DNA of 64,000 nt from an uncultured bacterium (GCA_903895695.1 CAITUY010000160.1:1-64000), one strand, 5' to 3'. Shown: positions 52,075 to 61,817, counted from the stretch's first letter. Program-made: numbers and translations. Notes: generated from the letters alone by a model not told the origin.

Positions 52075-53328
52075 CTACGCGGCGCCGGGCTCAATGCCGC
52101 CGGTCCAGGACTCGGTCCGGATCGTGATGTCGAGGCCCCGCTCGCGCAACGCGGCGACGAACGGCTCGTAGGGCACTTGGGACGGCTCGACGATACCGCG
52201 CCGGGAAATCCTGCCGTTCATGATCATTTGTGCGCCGATGGACATGGGGTAAGCGACCGTTCGCTGCATGGCCGTATGGCCGGTCGCCAGGTCCCGATAA
52301 TCCACAAGTTGTCCGATGGTCCGAACCGGCTTGCCACCCTTGGTCCCGCGCGCATCCGCCCGAATCAGGGCCACATCGCGCTCGCCCACGCCATAGTGAA
52401 ACTGGGCTTGAGAACCCAACAACGCCGCGCAGAACTCCGCCGGCACGACATCCACGCCGCGGACCTTCACGGGTTCGGCGCGAACGAACCCGCTCTTCAC
52501 CATCTTCTCCCAGAACGCCGCGTGGCCCGGCCGGCGGCAGATGAAACGTCCGAGCGTTGTCGCACTGCCGGCTATCGCCGGGAATAGCGTGGCAAGCGTC
52601 GCCCCGTCCCCGTTGACAAAGCATTCCAGCGGCCCGCCCATTTCCTTCAGATCCAGAATGTGCCAGTTGCCGCTGGAAAACATGCCGTCGCTCGGAACTT
52701 CGTGCTTTGCGCCGTTCCTGACGACGCTCCCGGGAATGGCATAAGAGTACATCGTGTCCACAATGGACCAGGTGAATTTGTAGCCAATGGGGTTGGCGGT
52801 CGCCAGACGATGCTCAGGGAAGCCCGCGCCGTAGGTGTAGAGCACCTTGACCTCGTCAAGCTGACGGATCGTCTGCCCGGCGACGATCAGGTCCAGGCCG
52901 GGATCCATGCCGAACTCCTTCAGGACGGTCAGGCCTTTCTGACGAGCCACGCGGTCGATTTCGGCCATCTGCTCCTGCTGACGCTGGATGCCGGCAGGGT
53001 CCCGAATGCTCCAATCGATGATGAAAACGGAACTGATCAGATGCACGCCGGCTTCCACGGCCGCCTGGGCCACCTGCATGGTGAATCGTATCGGGAGCAA
53101 TTCGACGACGACGGCGGCGCCTTTCATCAGCGCCAGCAACGCCGGCTTGTCGTCGACGTCGAGGGCCACGGCCTTTACGCGCGGGTCCTGAATCGCGGCA
53201 ATCTCGGACCTGAAATTCGGCCCGGCATCAGCGACTACCAATTCGTCGAAATCCGCTGTCCGGAGCAGGTCCTCCAGGACGACCTTGCCCATCTTACCGT
53301 AGCCGAGTTGCACAATCTTTCTGTTCAT
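52075..53328 (-). CDS. Saccharopine dehydrogenase-like oxidoreductase
   Basis: The 417-residue NAD(P)-dependent enzyme has the Rossmann motif G9-Y-G-K-M-G14 and the saccharopine-dehydrogenase wording V-V-V-E-L-L-P-I-R, F-G-M-D-P-G-L-D, and P-x-E-F central region. Relatives are lysine 6-dehydrogenases and saccharopine reductases; the substrate here is not known. The start at 53328 is preferred for spacing from GGGGGT; an ATG at 53337 is an alternative. It is divergent from the dual-winged-helix regulator, so it may be one of its targets. Confidence 0.8.
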   Translation of the reverse strand: MNRKIVQLGYGKMGKVVLEDLLRTADFDELVVADAGPNFRSEIAAIQDPRVKAVALDVDDKPALLALMKGAAVVVELLPIRFTMQVAQAAVEAGVHLISSVFIIDWSIRDPAGIQRQQEQMAEIDRVARQKGLTVLKEFGMDPGLDLIVAGQTIRQLDEVKVLYTYGAGFPEHRLATANPIGYKFTWSIVDTMYSYAIPGSVVRNGAKHEVPSDGMFSSGNWHILDLKEMGGPLECFVNGDGATLATLFPAIAGSATTLGRFICRRPGHAAFWEKMVKSGFVRAEPVKVRGVDVVPAEFCAALLGSQAQFHYGVGERDVALIRADARGTKGGKPVRTIGQLVDYRDLATGHTAMQRTVAYPMSIGAQMIMNGRISRRGIVEPSQVPYEPFVAALRERGLDITIRTESWTGGIEPGAA

Positions 53329-53375
53329 CGCTCGCATTACCCCCAAGCACACTGGCCCAACTGAAGAGCAATGAT

Positions 53376-53390
53376 GCGCCCAAAGGGCGC
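53376..53390. promoter_or_regulatory. Candidate operator between divergent genes
   Basis: A perfect inverted repeat GCGCCC-AAA-GGGCGC lies midway between the starts of the oxidoreductase gene (53328) and the regulator gene (53442). Its location suits binding by the regulator; its high GC content makes chance occurrence possible. Confidence 0.3.
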
Positions 53391-53441
53391 CCGACGGCAA
53401 CGATTCCAGTCGCTTCTTCGCCGTACGATGAAAGAAATGCA

Positions 53442-54965
53442 ATGGACAGCGTGCGGCACCTGTGGAAGAATGAATGGGAGGTGAAGATCAACTCGCTCAT
53501 CCCGAATCTGGTCGAGGCCCTGCGGGGCGAACTTGCTGCTGCCAAGGGCGGCCGGTTGCCGTCCCTGACCCGTTTGTGCCGCAAGTACGACGTGTCCCTG
53601 CCGACCATGCGCAAGGCGGCGAACCAGTTGCGCGACCGAGGCGAGTTGACATTCAGCCGCGGCCGCACTCCCCGAGCCCCCGGGCCGGTGCCCGAGCTGC
53701 CGCCCCGGCCGCCGCCGACCTTGGACCGGATTGTAGCCTTCGTGCGGGAACGCATCGCCACCGGCGATTGGCCCGTGGGGCAGGCGCTCCCAAAGATTCT
53801 CGCCCTCGCCGGCCAGTTCCACGCCTCGGATCACACGGTCACCACGGCTCTCGCCCGCCTGGAACACGGGAGCGTCATTCATCGCCGCGGCCGCAGCCGC
53901 TACGTGGGCCCCCAACCTGCTGCCCGTGCGTCCGCCGCGCACTGGTCGCCGCCCCACTTCATCTTGATTGTGCAGGGCGCCTGGAACGAGTGGCAAGGCC
54001 TATGCGACTCCAATCGCACGGAACAATTTGCCGGCGCCTTCTCCGCCGAGGCGGAACGAATGGGTATTGAATTGCTGCCGGTCGTCGCCACCGAGAAGGA
54101 TCCCTACGTACGGAGCCGTCGCGCCTATGTGGCTGGGGAACGAGCAATCCTCGATCACCTGAAACGGCATCGCGACCGTTATCTGGGCGCCTTGCTGTGC
54201 GGCGTCGTCGATACGCGTCTCGACGCAGCTCATTGGCACCGAAGGTTGCTGGAATACCGAAGACCCCAGGTGCTGCTCGATATCGGCGACAAGGGCCCGC
54301 TGCAGGATATCCGGCACCCCTTGTTCACGCGTTGCGGTCCGAGCGAATCCGCGGTCGCCGCCTGTGCGGTGGAGGCGCTCGTGCGGGCCGGTCATCGCCG
54401 TGTCGGCTATCCTTACAATGAAACCGTCGCCTGGGAGGTCCGCCGTCTCCACTTGCTGCGCGAAAGCGTGGCGAAACAAAGACTCGACCTCACGTTCGTC
54501 ACCGGCGACGTGCGGCTGTCTCGCCCCCTGAATGCGGACGATACGGCCCGACTCGTGGAACGAGTCCGGGTGCTGACGGAGCTGCCGCCCGCCGACGTCC
54601 CGGCCACAGTGGCCGACGTGATGCCCAATCAATGGAGCAGCCCTTGGATGGGACGCCTGCTGCTCGATCCCGCTCTCACGGCCATCGCGGTCCCCAATGA
54701 CAGCCGGGCCCGATACGTCTACGAATGGCTGTCGGCGTTGCGCGTGGGACTGCCCGACCGATTCTCGCTGGTGTCGTTCGACAACTATCGCACGGGCAAG
54801 GCCCTGCCCATAACCAGCGTGGATTTCGGCTACGGACGACTGGGTTACTGCGCCTTCCATGCCATTTTGCGGACGATCCCGACCCCGCGCGACCATACGG
54901 GCGCCATCCACGCCCAGCCATTCATGGCCCATCGCGGTTCACTCGGGCCGGCGTTTCATCCGTAA
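53442..54965 (+). CDS. Transcriptional regulator: two winged-helix domains plus LacI-type sensor
   Basis: The 507-residue protein has a first winged helix at about 15-75 (R-L-P-S-L-T-R-L-C-R-K-Y, V-S-L-P-T-M-R-K-A). A Pro-rich linker leads to a second GntR-type winged helix at about 93-160 (I-A-T-G-D-W-P-V-G-Q-A-L-P, D-H-T-V-T-T-A-L-A-R-L). From about 170 on a periplasmic-binding-protein fold of the LacI/GalR kind follows (A-G-H-R-R-V-G-Y, V-S-F-D-N). One GntR helix with such a sensor is known from AraR-like proteins; two is unusual. A sugar ligand is likely. It could control the divergent oxidoreductase gene and the genes to its right. Confidence 0.8.
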   Translation: MDSVRHLWKNEWEVKINSLIPNLVEALRGELAAAKGGRLPSLTRLCRKYDVSLPTMRKAANQLRDRGELTFSRGRTPRAPGPVPELPPRPPPTLDRIVAFVRERIATGDWPVGQALPKILALAGQFHASDHTVTTALARLEHGSVIHRRGRSRYVGPQPAARASAAHWSPPHFILIVQGAWNEWQGLCDSNRTEQFAGAFSAEAERMGIELLPVVATEKDPYVRSRRAYVAGERAILDHLKRHRDRYLGALLCGVVDTRLDAAHWHRRLLEYRRPQVLLDIGDKGPLQDIRHPLFTRCGPSESAVAACAVEALVRAGHRRVGYPYNETVAWEVRRLHLLRESVAKQRLDLTFVTGDVRLSRPLNADDTARLVERVRVLTELPPADVPATVADVMPNQWSSPWMGRLLLDPALTAIAVPNDSRARYVYEWLSALRVGLPDRFSLVSFDNYRTGKALPITSVDFGYGRLGYCAFHAILRTIPTPRDHTGAIHAQPFMAHRGSLGPAFHP

Positions 54966-55090
54966 CTGATTATCTTTCATTGTCGAGCGACCTGGCGGAA
55001 ATCTTATGAGATGCCCCGGCAACGAACGTCTATCATGGGTACTTATCAGCCGCATGGCGTGGCGCTGACCCACGCCTGGAGACTCGACGC

Positions 55091-58000
55091 ATGACACCGT
55101 TCCAATGCTTCCGACTGACGTTGTCGTTGATCGCCGCGGGTGCCGTCACCGCTGCCGCGCAGACCGTGCTGCCGGGCACCCAGGGGGCCACAGGCATTCC
55201 TGTCTCCATGCCGTGCGACGGCAAGGCTTCGCTTGGACTCTACACGCCGGGTGGGCAACTGGTCCGTATTCTCGCCCAGGCCGTATCGCTCAAGCAGGGC
55301 GCTTACACTGCCCGCTGGGACGGCATGGACCTGTGGGGCAATCTGCTCCCAGCCGGCACGCCGCTCCAAGCCAAGCTTATCGCCGGCCCGGGTTTGAAAG
55401 CCTATTACGAATTCACCGCCGGACTCGGTGACACCGACCCGAAGGATACCCCGTGGCTGACCAAACCCGTCGGCGAGGGACTCGCCATGCGTACGGGCGG
55501 CTGGATGGGCGACCACACCGGCCCGGGCGCGGCGGCCGCTTACGGCGACAAGGTATTCCTCGGCTCCGCGCTGGTCGAATATGGGCATCCGCTCATGGCC
55601 TGCGATCTGGACGGCCACAAACTGTGGGGCGGGCGCCTGGCGGGCTGGGACGGACCGTCGCAACTGTTCGCCATGGGCACCTCCGTCTTCGCCCGTGTCA
55701 AGAACTCGGTCTTCCGCCTCGATCCCGACACCTACGAGAGCGCCCGCCTCTTCGATACCGCGACGAACGAGATCCAGGTCATGGGCGCGGGCGCCGGCAA
55801 GTTCGTCATCCTGCTGGACAACCCCGCGAGCCATGCCTCGCCTTTCCGTTACGCCGTCAAACACGACGACATCGCGTTCAACGTGGCCGTGCCATCGGCC
55901 AGCGGCGACAGCGCGGCCGACTTCCAGCTCAGCGGTACCAAACAGTTCTCGACTGTCTTCTCGGGCGATGGCGGCCATTTCCAGACCGGCTTGGCCCCAA
56001 AGGCCCAGGGCGGCGCGTGGCATGTCGTGGTGCCGTTCAAAAAACCGGTGACGTTCGGCACGATCGTGCTGGAGACCATGGACGGTGTGGGCAGCGTCGA
56101 AGCCTACACGCTCAAGGCCGGCACCACCTACGATGCCGGACGCGACTCGCCGGTCGGCGCCGCCGGCAGTTCGCCGTTGGGCACGGGCCTTGCCGGCCTC
56201 GACTCCAACTGGGAGTTATTCGCAAGGACAGGATTCTCGCAACGGGTCGTATTCCTGACCGCGCCGGCCGCCCTGCCCACGACGGGCGCCCTGTACCTGC
56301 GGTTCCTGCCGGCCCGCGGCAAATCGACGGACACCCAGCCGACCCTGGCCCTGTGCCGGTTGCTCGACGCGCGTATGGTGGCGGCCCCCGCGCCGGCCAC
56401 GGTGAGCCTCCCGGCCGGAGCTCAGGTGCGGACCAACCTGCCCGCCGGCTGGGATTTCCGTACCCCGACCCCCGTCAATGAAGACAATGCCGCCCGGATC
56501 GTCATCGACTACGGCCAACCGCTGACTTGCGACGGTGTGCTCTTCCTCAACAACACCAGCACGCGAACCGCCATCGACGTCTTCAAGGGCACCGGCGTCC
56601 CCGCGGCGGACGGCGAAGGATGGGAACAGGTGACTGAACTCAAGGTCGGGGGCGGCGGCAAGACCGGCCACCCATCGGCCAGCAAGTTGCACCGCAACAC
56701 GTTCGCGGCGTTCCCGACCACTGTGACCACCCGGGCGCTCCGGCTCCGGGTGATGGGCGCCTATGCCAGCGGCAAGGTGGGCATGGCCCGGCCGCCGGAT
56801 GATCCCCAACGGGTGGACTGCGACCTCATGCTCCCGATCCGCCTGCTGGCCGCTCGCGACACCCCGCTCCCGCAAGTCTGCCAGGTGCGCGACATCGCTG
56901 GGCAGGTGCTCTCGTCAGAGCCCGGCGACTACGGGGATATCCGCCTTATCACGGTGGCGGATGACGGCGCGATCTATACGGTTCGCGGCAGCAACGCCCT
57001 GTGCCGGACGGAGTTCAAGCAAGGCGCGGCACGCCACACCCCTCTCAACACGACCGACCTCGTGACGCCCGGCTGCCTGAGCGTGGTCCGCAATGAACTC
57101 GTACTCGGCGACGCGAATCGCGTCTGCTTCCTGGACCGCAACGGCAAACTCCTGCGCCGCATCGGAACCGGAGCGTATGCGCGCGGGCCGTGGGACCGGA
57201 ATCGGTTGGGGTACGCCAACGGGGTCGCGGTCGACAAAAATGGCAAGGTTTGGATTGCGGAATCATCCTATTCCCCAAAACGCATTTCGCGCTTCAATCA
57301 GGACGGCCACTGCGAGAAGGAGTTCTTTGGTCCGCCCCAGTATGGCGGTGGCGGCTGGCTCGACCCCAACCTGAAGAGCTTCTACTACCACGGCATGGAG
57401 TTCGAACTCGACTGGGCCAATGGCACGAGCCGTTTGAAGAACCTGAACGATCGCCAATACACCGACGAAACCCCGGCCATGGACGGCAGTAGTTTCGGTT
57501 ATACGCAGATCGGACGCCCCATCTACCTCGGCGAAAGGCGTTATGTCGTGGGCGATCCCGGCGTCCAGTTCGGCCCCGGTGTGGTCGTGTGCCTGCTCGA
57601 CGGCCCGGTCTGGAAGCCGTGCGCGGTCATGGGCTCGGCCAAGGATAACCCGTTTCTCGTGCGCAAGGCCGTGTGGAAGGACCACTGGCTGAAGCAGAAC
57701 CTGGCCGGCAAACTCTTCATCTGGCTCGACCGCAATGGCGACGGCAAGTACCAGGTCGACGAGGTGGAGGTGTTCGCCAAGGATGAAACTCCCGGAAACC
57801 CGTTTGACGGCGGCTATTGGGGCAGTTTCATCGGCCCCGACCTTACCGTGTGGAGCGGCTCGGCACGGCTCGCCCCTTCCGGGTTCACCGCCCAGGGCGT
57901 GCCGCTGTACGAACGCAAGAACATCCAGGGGTTCAAGTACGAGACACTGGCGCCTCTCTACGAGAAATCACAGTCCTACGGCAGTCGCGCCACGTCGGGG

Positions 58001-59299
58001 CCCAACTACCAAACCATCGTCTGCGCGGATGGCTCCCTCAACGTGTGCGGCCAGCCGTATCGCGTCCTGCCGGACCTGACGATCGCGGGTGGCCCGGTCA
58101 CGGCCAGGCCGTCGGACTACATCCCGCCTGTCAACGGCCGCCTGATCACACAGGCCCTGCACCCCGCCGGTTCGGCCGTCTCCACCTCGGCCGTAGGCGA
58201 AGTCGTCATGCAAGTGGGCGACAACGGCATCTGGTCGCTGTGCAGCGTGAGGGACTGCGTTATGCTCGACCAGATCTTCACCGGCTCCGACGGCAGTTGG
58301 GGGTCCGATCTGCCGCCGCAACGCGGCATCGAGGTGACCGGCCGCCGCCACGACCAGGAAACTTTCTTCGGCCACTTCATCAAGGCGCAGAACGGCAAGT
58401 ACTACACGGTGGCCGGCAAAGGATTCCACGCGATCTCGCGCATCGAGGGCCTGGACGACTTCCGCGTCGCCGCGACGCCGGTGACCGTCACGGCCGCTGA
58501 TTTCGCGGCCAACCAGAAGCTGCGCCAGCAACTCGCGAGCCGCGAGAAGGCGCGGGGCGACAACAAGACGCGCGGCATCAACCGGAAATTCGTGGCAGGG
58601 CCGCTGACCGCACTCACGGGCAAAGCGGCCGTGGACGGATCGGTTAACGAATGGACGCACTGGGAGGCACTGGACCCGCAAAGCAACCCGAACGACCCGC
58701 CCTCGACCGTGTTCTTCAGTGCCGCCTACGACGACCGCGGCCTTACCCTGGCCTACCGCGGAGCCACGCGGACAGGCAATCGCAATGACGACCCCGCCTA
58801 CCTCTTCAAGGACGGCTTCGCGCTCGACGTGCGCTACCGCATCGACAGCGACAAGAAGACCGGCGACGTCATCAAAGGCGACCGCCGCATCGTTTTCGGC
58901 AAGAACAAATCCCGGTGGATCGCCGTGCTGTACGACTACGTCAACCCCGACGCTCCGCCCGGCAGGGCCGTGGACTTCACGTCGCCGGTCGTCAGCACGC
59001 ATGTCGCGGCCGTCACTGTCCTCCCCGCCGGCGAGGTGCCACTCGTATTCCGGGACAACGCCTTGCCGGAAAGCAACCAGTGGGGCTTTGAGGCATTCCT
59101 CCCGTGGAAACTGATGGGCTTTGACGCGCGGCCGACCCGGGCGATCCGATTCGACGCCGGCATCATGATCCCCGATTCGGGCGGCATCACCGTGGAGAAG
59201 CGGATGGCCTGGGCCGATCCCGGTCCCCTGCCCATCAGCGACGTGGGCTACGAAGCGCAGATCGCGCCCGAGTTGTGGGGTACTCTGGACTGGAAGTGA
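55091..59299 (+). CDS. Large secreted multidomain protein (FlgD-like, propeller, CBM9-like)
   Basis: The 1402-residue protein has a signal peptide ending T-A-A-A-Q. A FlgD-like Ig module is at about 40-98 (L-Y-T-P-G-G-Q-L-V-R, A-R-W-D-G-M-D-L-W-G). Beta-propeller/NHL-type repeats run through the middle (V-A-V-D-K-N-G-K-V-W-I-A-E). An EF-hand-like calcium loop D-R-N-G-D-G-K-Y-Q-V-D-E is near 880. The C-terminus is CBM9-like, from about 1176 (A-A-V-D-G-S-V-N-E-W). No enzyme motif was found; glycan binding at the cell surface is the best inference. It starts 125 bases after the regulator and precedes an unknown gene by 80 bases. Confidence 0.72.
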   Translation: MTPFQCFRLTLSLIAAGAVTAAAQTVLPGTQGATGIPVSMPCDGKASLGLYTPGGQLVRILAQAVSLKQGAYTARWDGMDLWGNLLPAGTPLQAKLIAGPGLKAYYEFTAGLGDTDPKDTPWLTKPVGEGLAMRTGGWMGDHTGPGAAAAYGDKVFLGSALVEYGHPLMACDLDGHKLWGGRLAGWDGPSQLFAMGTSVFARVKNSVFRLDPDTYESARLFDTATNEIQVMGAGAGKFVILLDNPASHASPFRYAVKHDDIAFNVAVPSASGDSAADFQLSGTKQFSTVFSGDGGHFQTGLAPKAQGGAWHVVVPFKKPVTFGTIVLETMDGVGSVEAYTLKAGTTYDAGRDSPVGAAGSSPLGTGLAGLDSNWELFARTGFSQRVVFLTAPAALPTTGALYLRFLPARGKSTDTQPTLALCRLLDARMVAAPAPATVSLPAGAQVRTNLPAGWDFRTPTPVNEDNAARIVIDYGQPLTCDGVLFLNNTSTRTAIDVFKGTGVPAADGEGWEQVTELKVGGGGKTGHPSASKLHRNTFAAFPTTVTTRALRLRVMGAYASGKVGMARPPDDPQRVDCDLMLPIRLLAARDTPLPQVCQVRDIAGQVLSSEPGDYGDIRLITVADDGAIYTVRGSNALCRTEFKQGAARHTPLNTTDLVTPGCLSVVRNELVLGDANRVCFLDRNGKLLRRIGTGAYARGPWDRNRLGYANGVAVDKNGKVWIAESSYSPKRISRFNQDGHCEKEFFGPPQYGGGGWLDPNLKSFYYHGMEFELDWANGTSRLKNLNDRQYTDETPAMDGSSFGYTQIGRPIYLGERRYVVGDPGVQFGPGVVVCLLDGPVWKPCAVMGSAKDNPFLVRKAVWKDHWLKQNLAGKLFIWLDRNGDGKYQVDEVEVFAKDETPGNPFDGGYWGSFIGPDLTVWSGSARLAPSGFTAQGVPLYERKNIQGFKYETLAPLYEKSQSYGSRATSGPNYQTIVCADGSLNVCGQPYRVLPDLTIAGGPVTARPSDYIPPVNGRLITQALHPAGSAVSTSAVGEVVMQVGDNGIWSLCSVRDCVMLDQIFTGSDGSWGSDLPPQRGIEVTGRRHDQETFFGHFIKAQNGKYYTVAGKGFHAISRIEGLDDFRVAATPVTVTAADFAANQKLRQQLASREKARGDNKTRGINRKFVAGPLTALTGKAAVDGSVNEWTHWEALDPQSNPNDPPSTVFFSAAYDDRGLTLAYRGATRTGNRNDDPAYLFKDGFALDVRYRIDSDKKTGDVIKGDRRIVFGKNKSRWIAVLYDYVNPDAPPGRAVDFTSPVVSTHVAAVTVLPAGEVPLVFRDNALPESNQWGFEAFLPWKLMGFDARPTRAIRFDAGIMIPDSGGITVEKRMAWADPGPLPISDVGYEAQIAPELWGTLDWK

Positions 59300-59343
59300 C
59301 CCGCGCACGTCGGCGACGGAAACAGTTCACGATTAGCATGCTG

Positions 59344-59360
59344 GCGACGCGTTGCGTCGC
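59344..59360. other. Perfect hairpin in the spacer after the 1402-residue protein gene
   Basis: GCGACGC-GTT-GCGTCGC, 7-bp arms with a three-base loop, about 45 bases after the stop and 20 before the next ATG. No T-run follows, so it is not a standard terminator; it may protect or partly uncouple the upstream message. Confidence 0.4.
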
Positions 59361-59379
59361 AATCAACGGGTGAGAGGTC

Positions 59380-60369
59380 ATGGCAGACACGATTGACGAG
59401 GCGGAGAAACTGGTAAGGGCCTGCAAGGCGCCGGCCCGCTACCTGACGCATGTAGCGGCCTTCTCCGCTCAACAGGAATCATTCGAATTCACGGCTAACG
59501 GCAAGACCGAAACGAGACGGTTCTGGACGATCAAGGACGGAACCCATTACGTTGCCGTCGTCGAAGAGTCCATGTGCCAGCTCGACATGATCACGTTCAG
59601 CCCTACCCAGGCGCCGGACAAACCGCCCTTTGCGCCGGACGAATACACATGGGAATCGCTGCTCGGCACACGCATCACCACAACACCCTGGTACGGCGAC
59701 ATGCGGCCCACCGGTGACACGCGGGAGTTCGGATTCGGCGGCGGCGGCAGGACTCTGACGCTCACAGTTAAGGAGTCATGGACGAAGACCCGCAGAGCCG
59801 AATCGTCCTGCGTCATGGTCCTGCGAGTCGATCCCGTGCTGGGTTACGTGTGGGACATCGCCACCGCGTTGGCGACCAGCGTCGGCACGGATGCGAAAGG
59901 ACAGCCGGATCGAATTGAGTTCTTCAACTGGCAGGTCAAAGTCACCCGTCTGGGGCGGCGCAACGACCGTCCATGGCCGGTCGCCTGGACGCACGAACGC
60001 ACCGTCTTTCACCGCAGCGACGACAAGCTCGTCGGGTTCTATATGAATCCTGACGCCAATGGGCGCGGGAAGTACAGGCGGACCGAAGTCAAGGACGGGG
60101 GGTACGTCGCCATGTTGCCGGATGAGGACGGATGGGGAGTGGCGCTGGTACATCGCGAGAAGAGCGCCGCCTCCTGCGGCAACGCCACGTGCGACATGTG
60201 GGCGGATTCGCACAACTACCTCGCACTGCCCGCCAGACCCGACGCAGACGGCGTGTTTCGCCTGGCAGCCAAGTGGCGCTTCCAAGCACTGCCGCCAGAA
60301 GCCGTGGCCGAGATCCTGAGGTGGGTCGAGATGGACGAACTAGGGCACGACACGGACGTTGCCTGCTGA
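59380..60369 (+). CDS. Protein of unknown function, 329 residues
   Basis: There is no signal peptide and I recognise no family. The sequence is beta-rich with several Trp/Gly turns (F-G-F-G-G-G-G, D-V-K-type strands) and a conserved-looking C-terminal segment C-G-N-A-T-C-D-M-W-A-D-S-H-N-Y with two cysteines. The overall shape resembles galactose-mutarotase-like or DUF-type proteins that accompany glycan genes, but that is only an impression. The start at 59380 has GAGAGG upstream. It probably shares a transcript with the preceding gene; its end overlaps the convergent sialidase-like gene by 30 bases. Confidence 0.65.
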   Translation: MADTIDEAEKLVRACKAPARYLTHVAAFSAQQESFEFTANGKTETRRFWTIKDGTHYVAVVEESMCQLDMITFSPTQAPDKPPFAPDEYTWESLLGTRITTTPWYGDMRPTGDTREFGFGGGGRTLTLTVKESWTKTRRAESSCVMVLRVDPVLGYVWDIATALATSVGTDAKGQPDRIEFFNWQVKVTRLGRRNDRPWPVAWTHERTVFHRSDDKLVGFYMNPDANGRGKYRRTEVKDGGYVAMLPDEDGWGVALVHREKSAASCGNATCDMWADSHNYLALPARPDADGVFRLAAKWRFQALPPEAVAEILRWVEMDELGHDTDVAC

Positions 60370-61722
60370 GGCGGGAGTCATCGCGTCCAGAACACGCGCC
60401 GGAATCTCGTCGAGGACAATGTGTTCCTTGTTAATGTTGTAACAAACGAAAAACCGGCCATCCCGTTCAACAAACTGCGGCATGCTGATCCCCGTCTTGA
60501 GGTTCACCTCGCCGCGGTCGTCCACTTCCGCCAGGACGCGGGGCTTGCCGAACATGAGCCCGGCGTTGCGTGTCTCGCCGGGGATCTCGCACCCCACGAC
60601 AAACCACTGGGGATTGCGCGTACGGCCGTTGCCTTCCCAAACGTGTTTGGCTCGGCGCTGACTGCCATCGTTATTGGTGAAGAGCAGGACGAGCCGGCCG
60701 TCGCTGGTTCTGGCTATGGGACACATGGTCATCGGGTGCCTGATGGGTTCACCACCCGGCCCGTAGCACAGGGGCTCGACCGGCGTCCAAGTCCTGCCGC
60801 GGTCGGCCGTGACGGTGTACCCCGGCGACCCCAGAAAGGTTCTCCCCACGCCGAGCCACCGCCCACCGGCAAGCGGCACGACCGTCATTTCCTGGAAATT
60901 GAAGGCCGACTGCTCGGGCAGGCCGTCGAACACTGCGAGTAGCCGGGCCAGGGCCGGATTGTCCCGGTGCTTCCACACATCCGCACGGATCCCGCGAGGC
61001 CCGGCCGGCCAAAGGGGAAAACGCAATTTCGCCGGGTCCGTCTCGGTGAGGATATTTTCGCAACGGATCACGCTGACTTCGGCCGCATTCAACATCCAGG
61101 CTCGTCGCAGCAGACCGGTACGCTGGCAATGGGAGATCGGCAGGATCACATCGCCCTCCGGCATAATTTGCGGCGGGTGATTCAGCCAGCCGTGGAAACG
61201 GCCGGGAAAGATATTGATGTCCCGATCCGGCAGGTCCACGCGAAGCCGGTCGGACCAGGTCGCGCCGCGATCATCCGAATGGATGAACCAGAGATTGCCG
61301 CTGTCGTAAAACGGGTCCGGGAAAGCGGCCTCCTGGTTCCCCGCGTGGTAGAAGACATAAATCCGATTCGTGCCGGGCACCAGGAACGGCACCGCGTAAG
61401 CGCGCCGCTCTTCCCGCGTGGACCTGAAGATGGACTTCGGTGCAGTCCAGGTGCGGCCCCTGTCGCGGCTTGTGGCAAAGACCAGGCCTTCATCCAACGC
61501 ATGTTCGTAACTGCCTTGCGACCAGGTCGTGAACCAAGTGCCGTCTGTCAGAACAAGGGTGCAGTTCGACTCGTTTTTGCACACGGCGGCGATCCCGGGC
61601 GCAATCCCCGGCTTGAGGATGCCGTTTGCGTCAAAGGCCATACCCTCGACCGGCGGGTGGCAAAAGACATCGCTGTAGGCAAACGGCCGTTTTCGCATGA
61701 TCTTTTGAATCGCCGGATTCAT
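60340..61722 (-). CDS. Sialidase/BNR-repeat family protein
   Basis: The 460-residue six-bladed-propeller type protein has three Asp-boxes: S85-R-D-R-G-R-T-W92, S149-D-D-R-G-A-T-W156 and T305-A-D-R-G-R-T-W312. No signal peptide is present. Many PVC proteins of this type are annotated as exo-alpha-sialidase without proof; other glycosidase or lyase activity is equally possible. A degraded paralogue of its last 45 residues lies at 24818-24990. The start overlaps the stop of a 32-residue relic ORF (ATGA). Confidence 0.8.
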   Translation of the reverse strand: MNPAIQKIMRKRPFAYSDVFCHPPVEGMAFDANGILKPGIAPGIAAVCKNESNCTLVLTDGTWFTTWSQGSYEHALDEGLVFATSRDRGRTWTAPKSIFRSTREERRAYAVPFLVPGTNRIYVFYHAGNQEAAFPDPFYDSGNLWFIHSDDRGATWSDRLRVDLPDRDINIFPGRFHGWLNHPPQIMPEGDVILPISHCQRTGLLRRAWMLNAAEVSVIRCENILTETDPAKLRFPLWPAGPRGIRADVWKHRDNPALARLLAVFDGLPEQSAFNFQEMTVVPLAGGRWLGVGRTFLGSPGYTVTADRGRTWTPVEPLCYGPGGEPIRHPMTMCPIARTSDGRLVLLFTNNDGSQRRAKHVWEGNGRTRNPQWFVVGCEIPGETRNAGLMFGKPRVLAEVDDRGEVNLKTGISMPQFVERDGRFFVCYNINKEHIVLDEIPARVLDAMTPASAGNVRVVP

Positions 61723-61817
61723 AGCATTCGCCCAAGGCCCCCCTGCCGCCGCAGTGCGATGACGTCATACTCTGCCCGCACCCGGATGTCGCGGGCAGTC
61801 TCCGTGATCGCAGACAT
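61719..61817 (-). pseudogene. Small ORF, likely relic of an FAD-dependent oxidoreductase
   Basis: The 32-codon frame begins M-S-A-I-T-E-T-A-R-D-I-R-V-R-A-E-Y-D-V-I and ends Q-G-G-L-G-R-M-L. The first part matches the start of FAD-dependent oxidoreductases common in PVC bacteria, where Y-D-V-I is followed by V-V-G-G-G-P-A-G. Here the glycine-rich loop is missing and the frame jumps to a segment like the later Y-G-F-L-G-G-M region. An internal deletion is the simplest reading. It overlaps the sialidase-like start by four bases. Confidence 0.4.
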
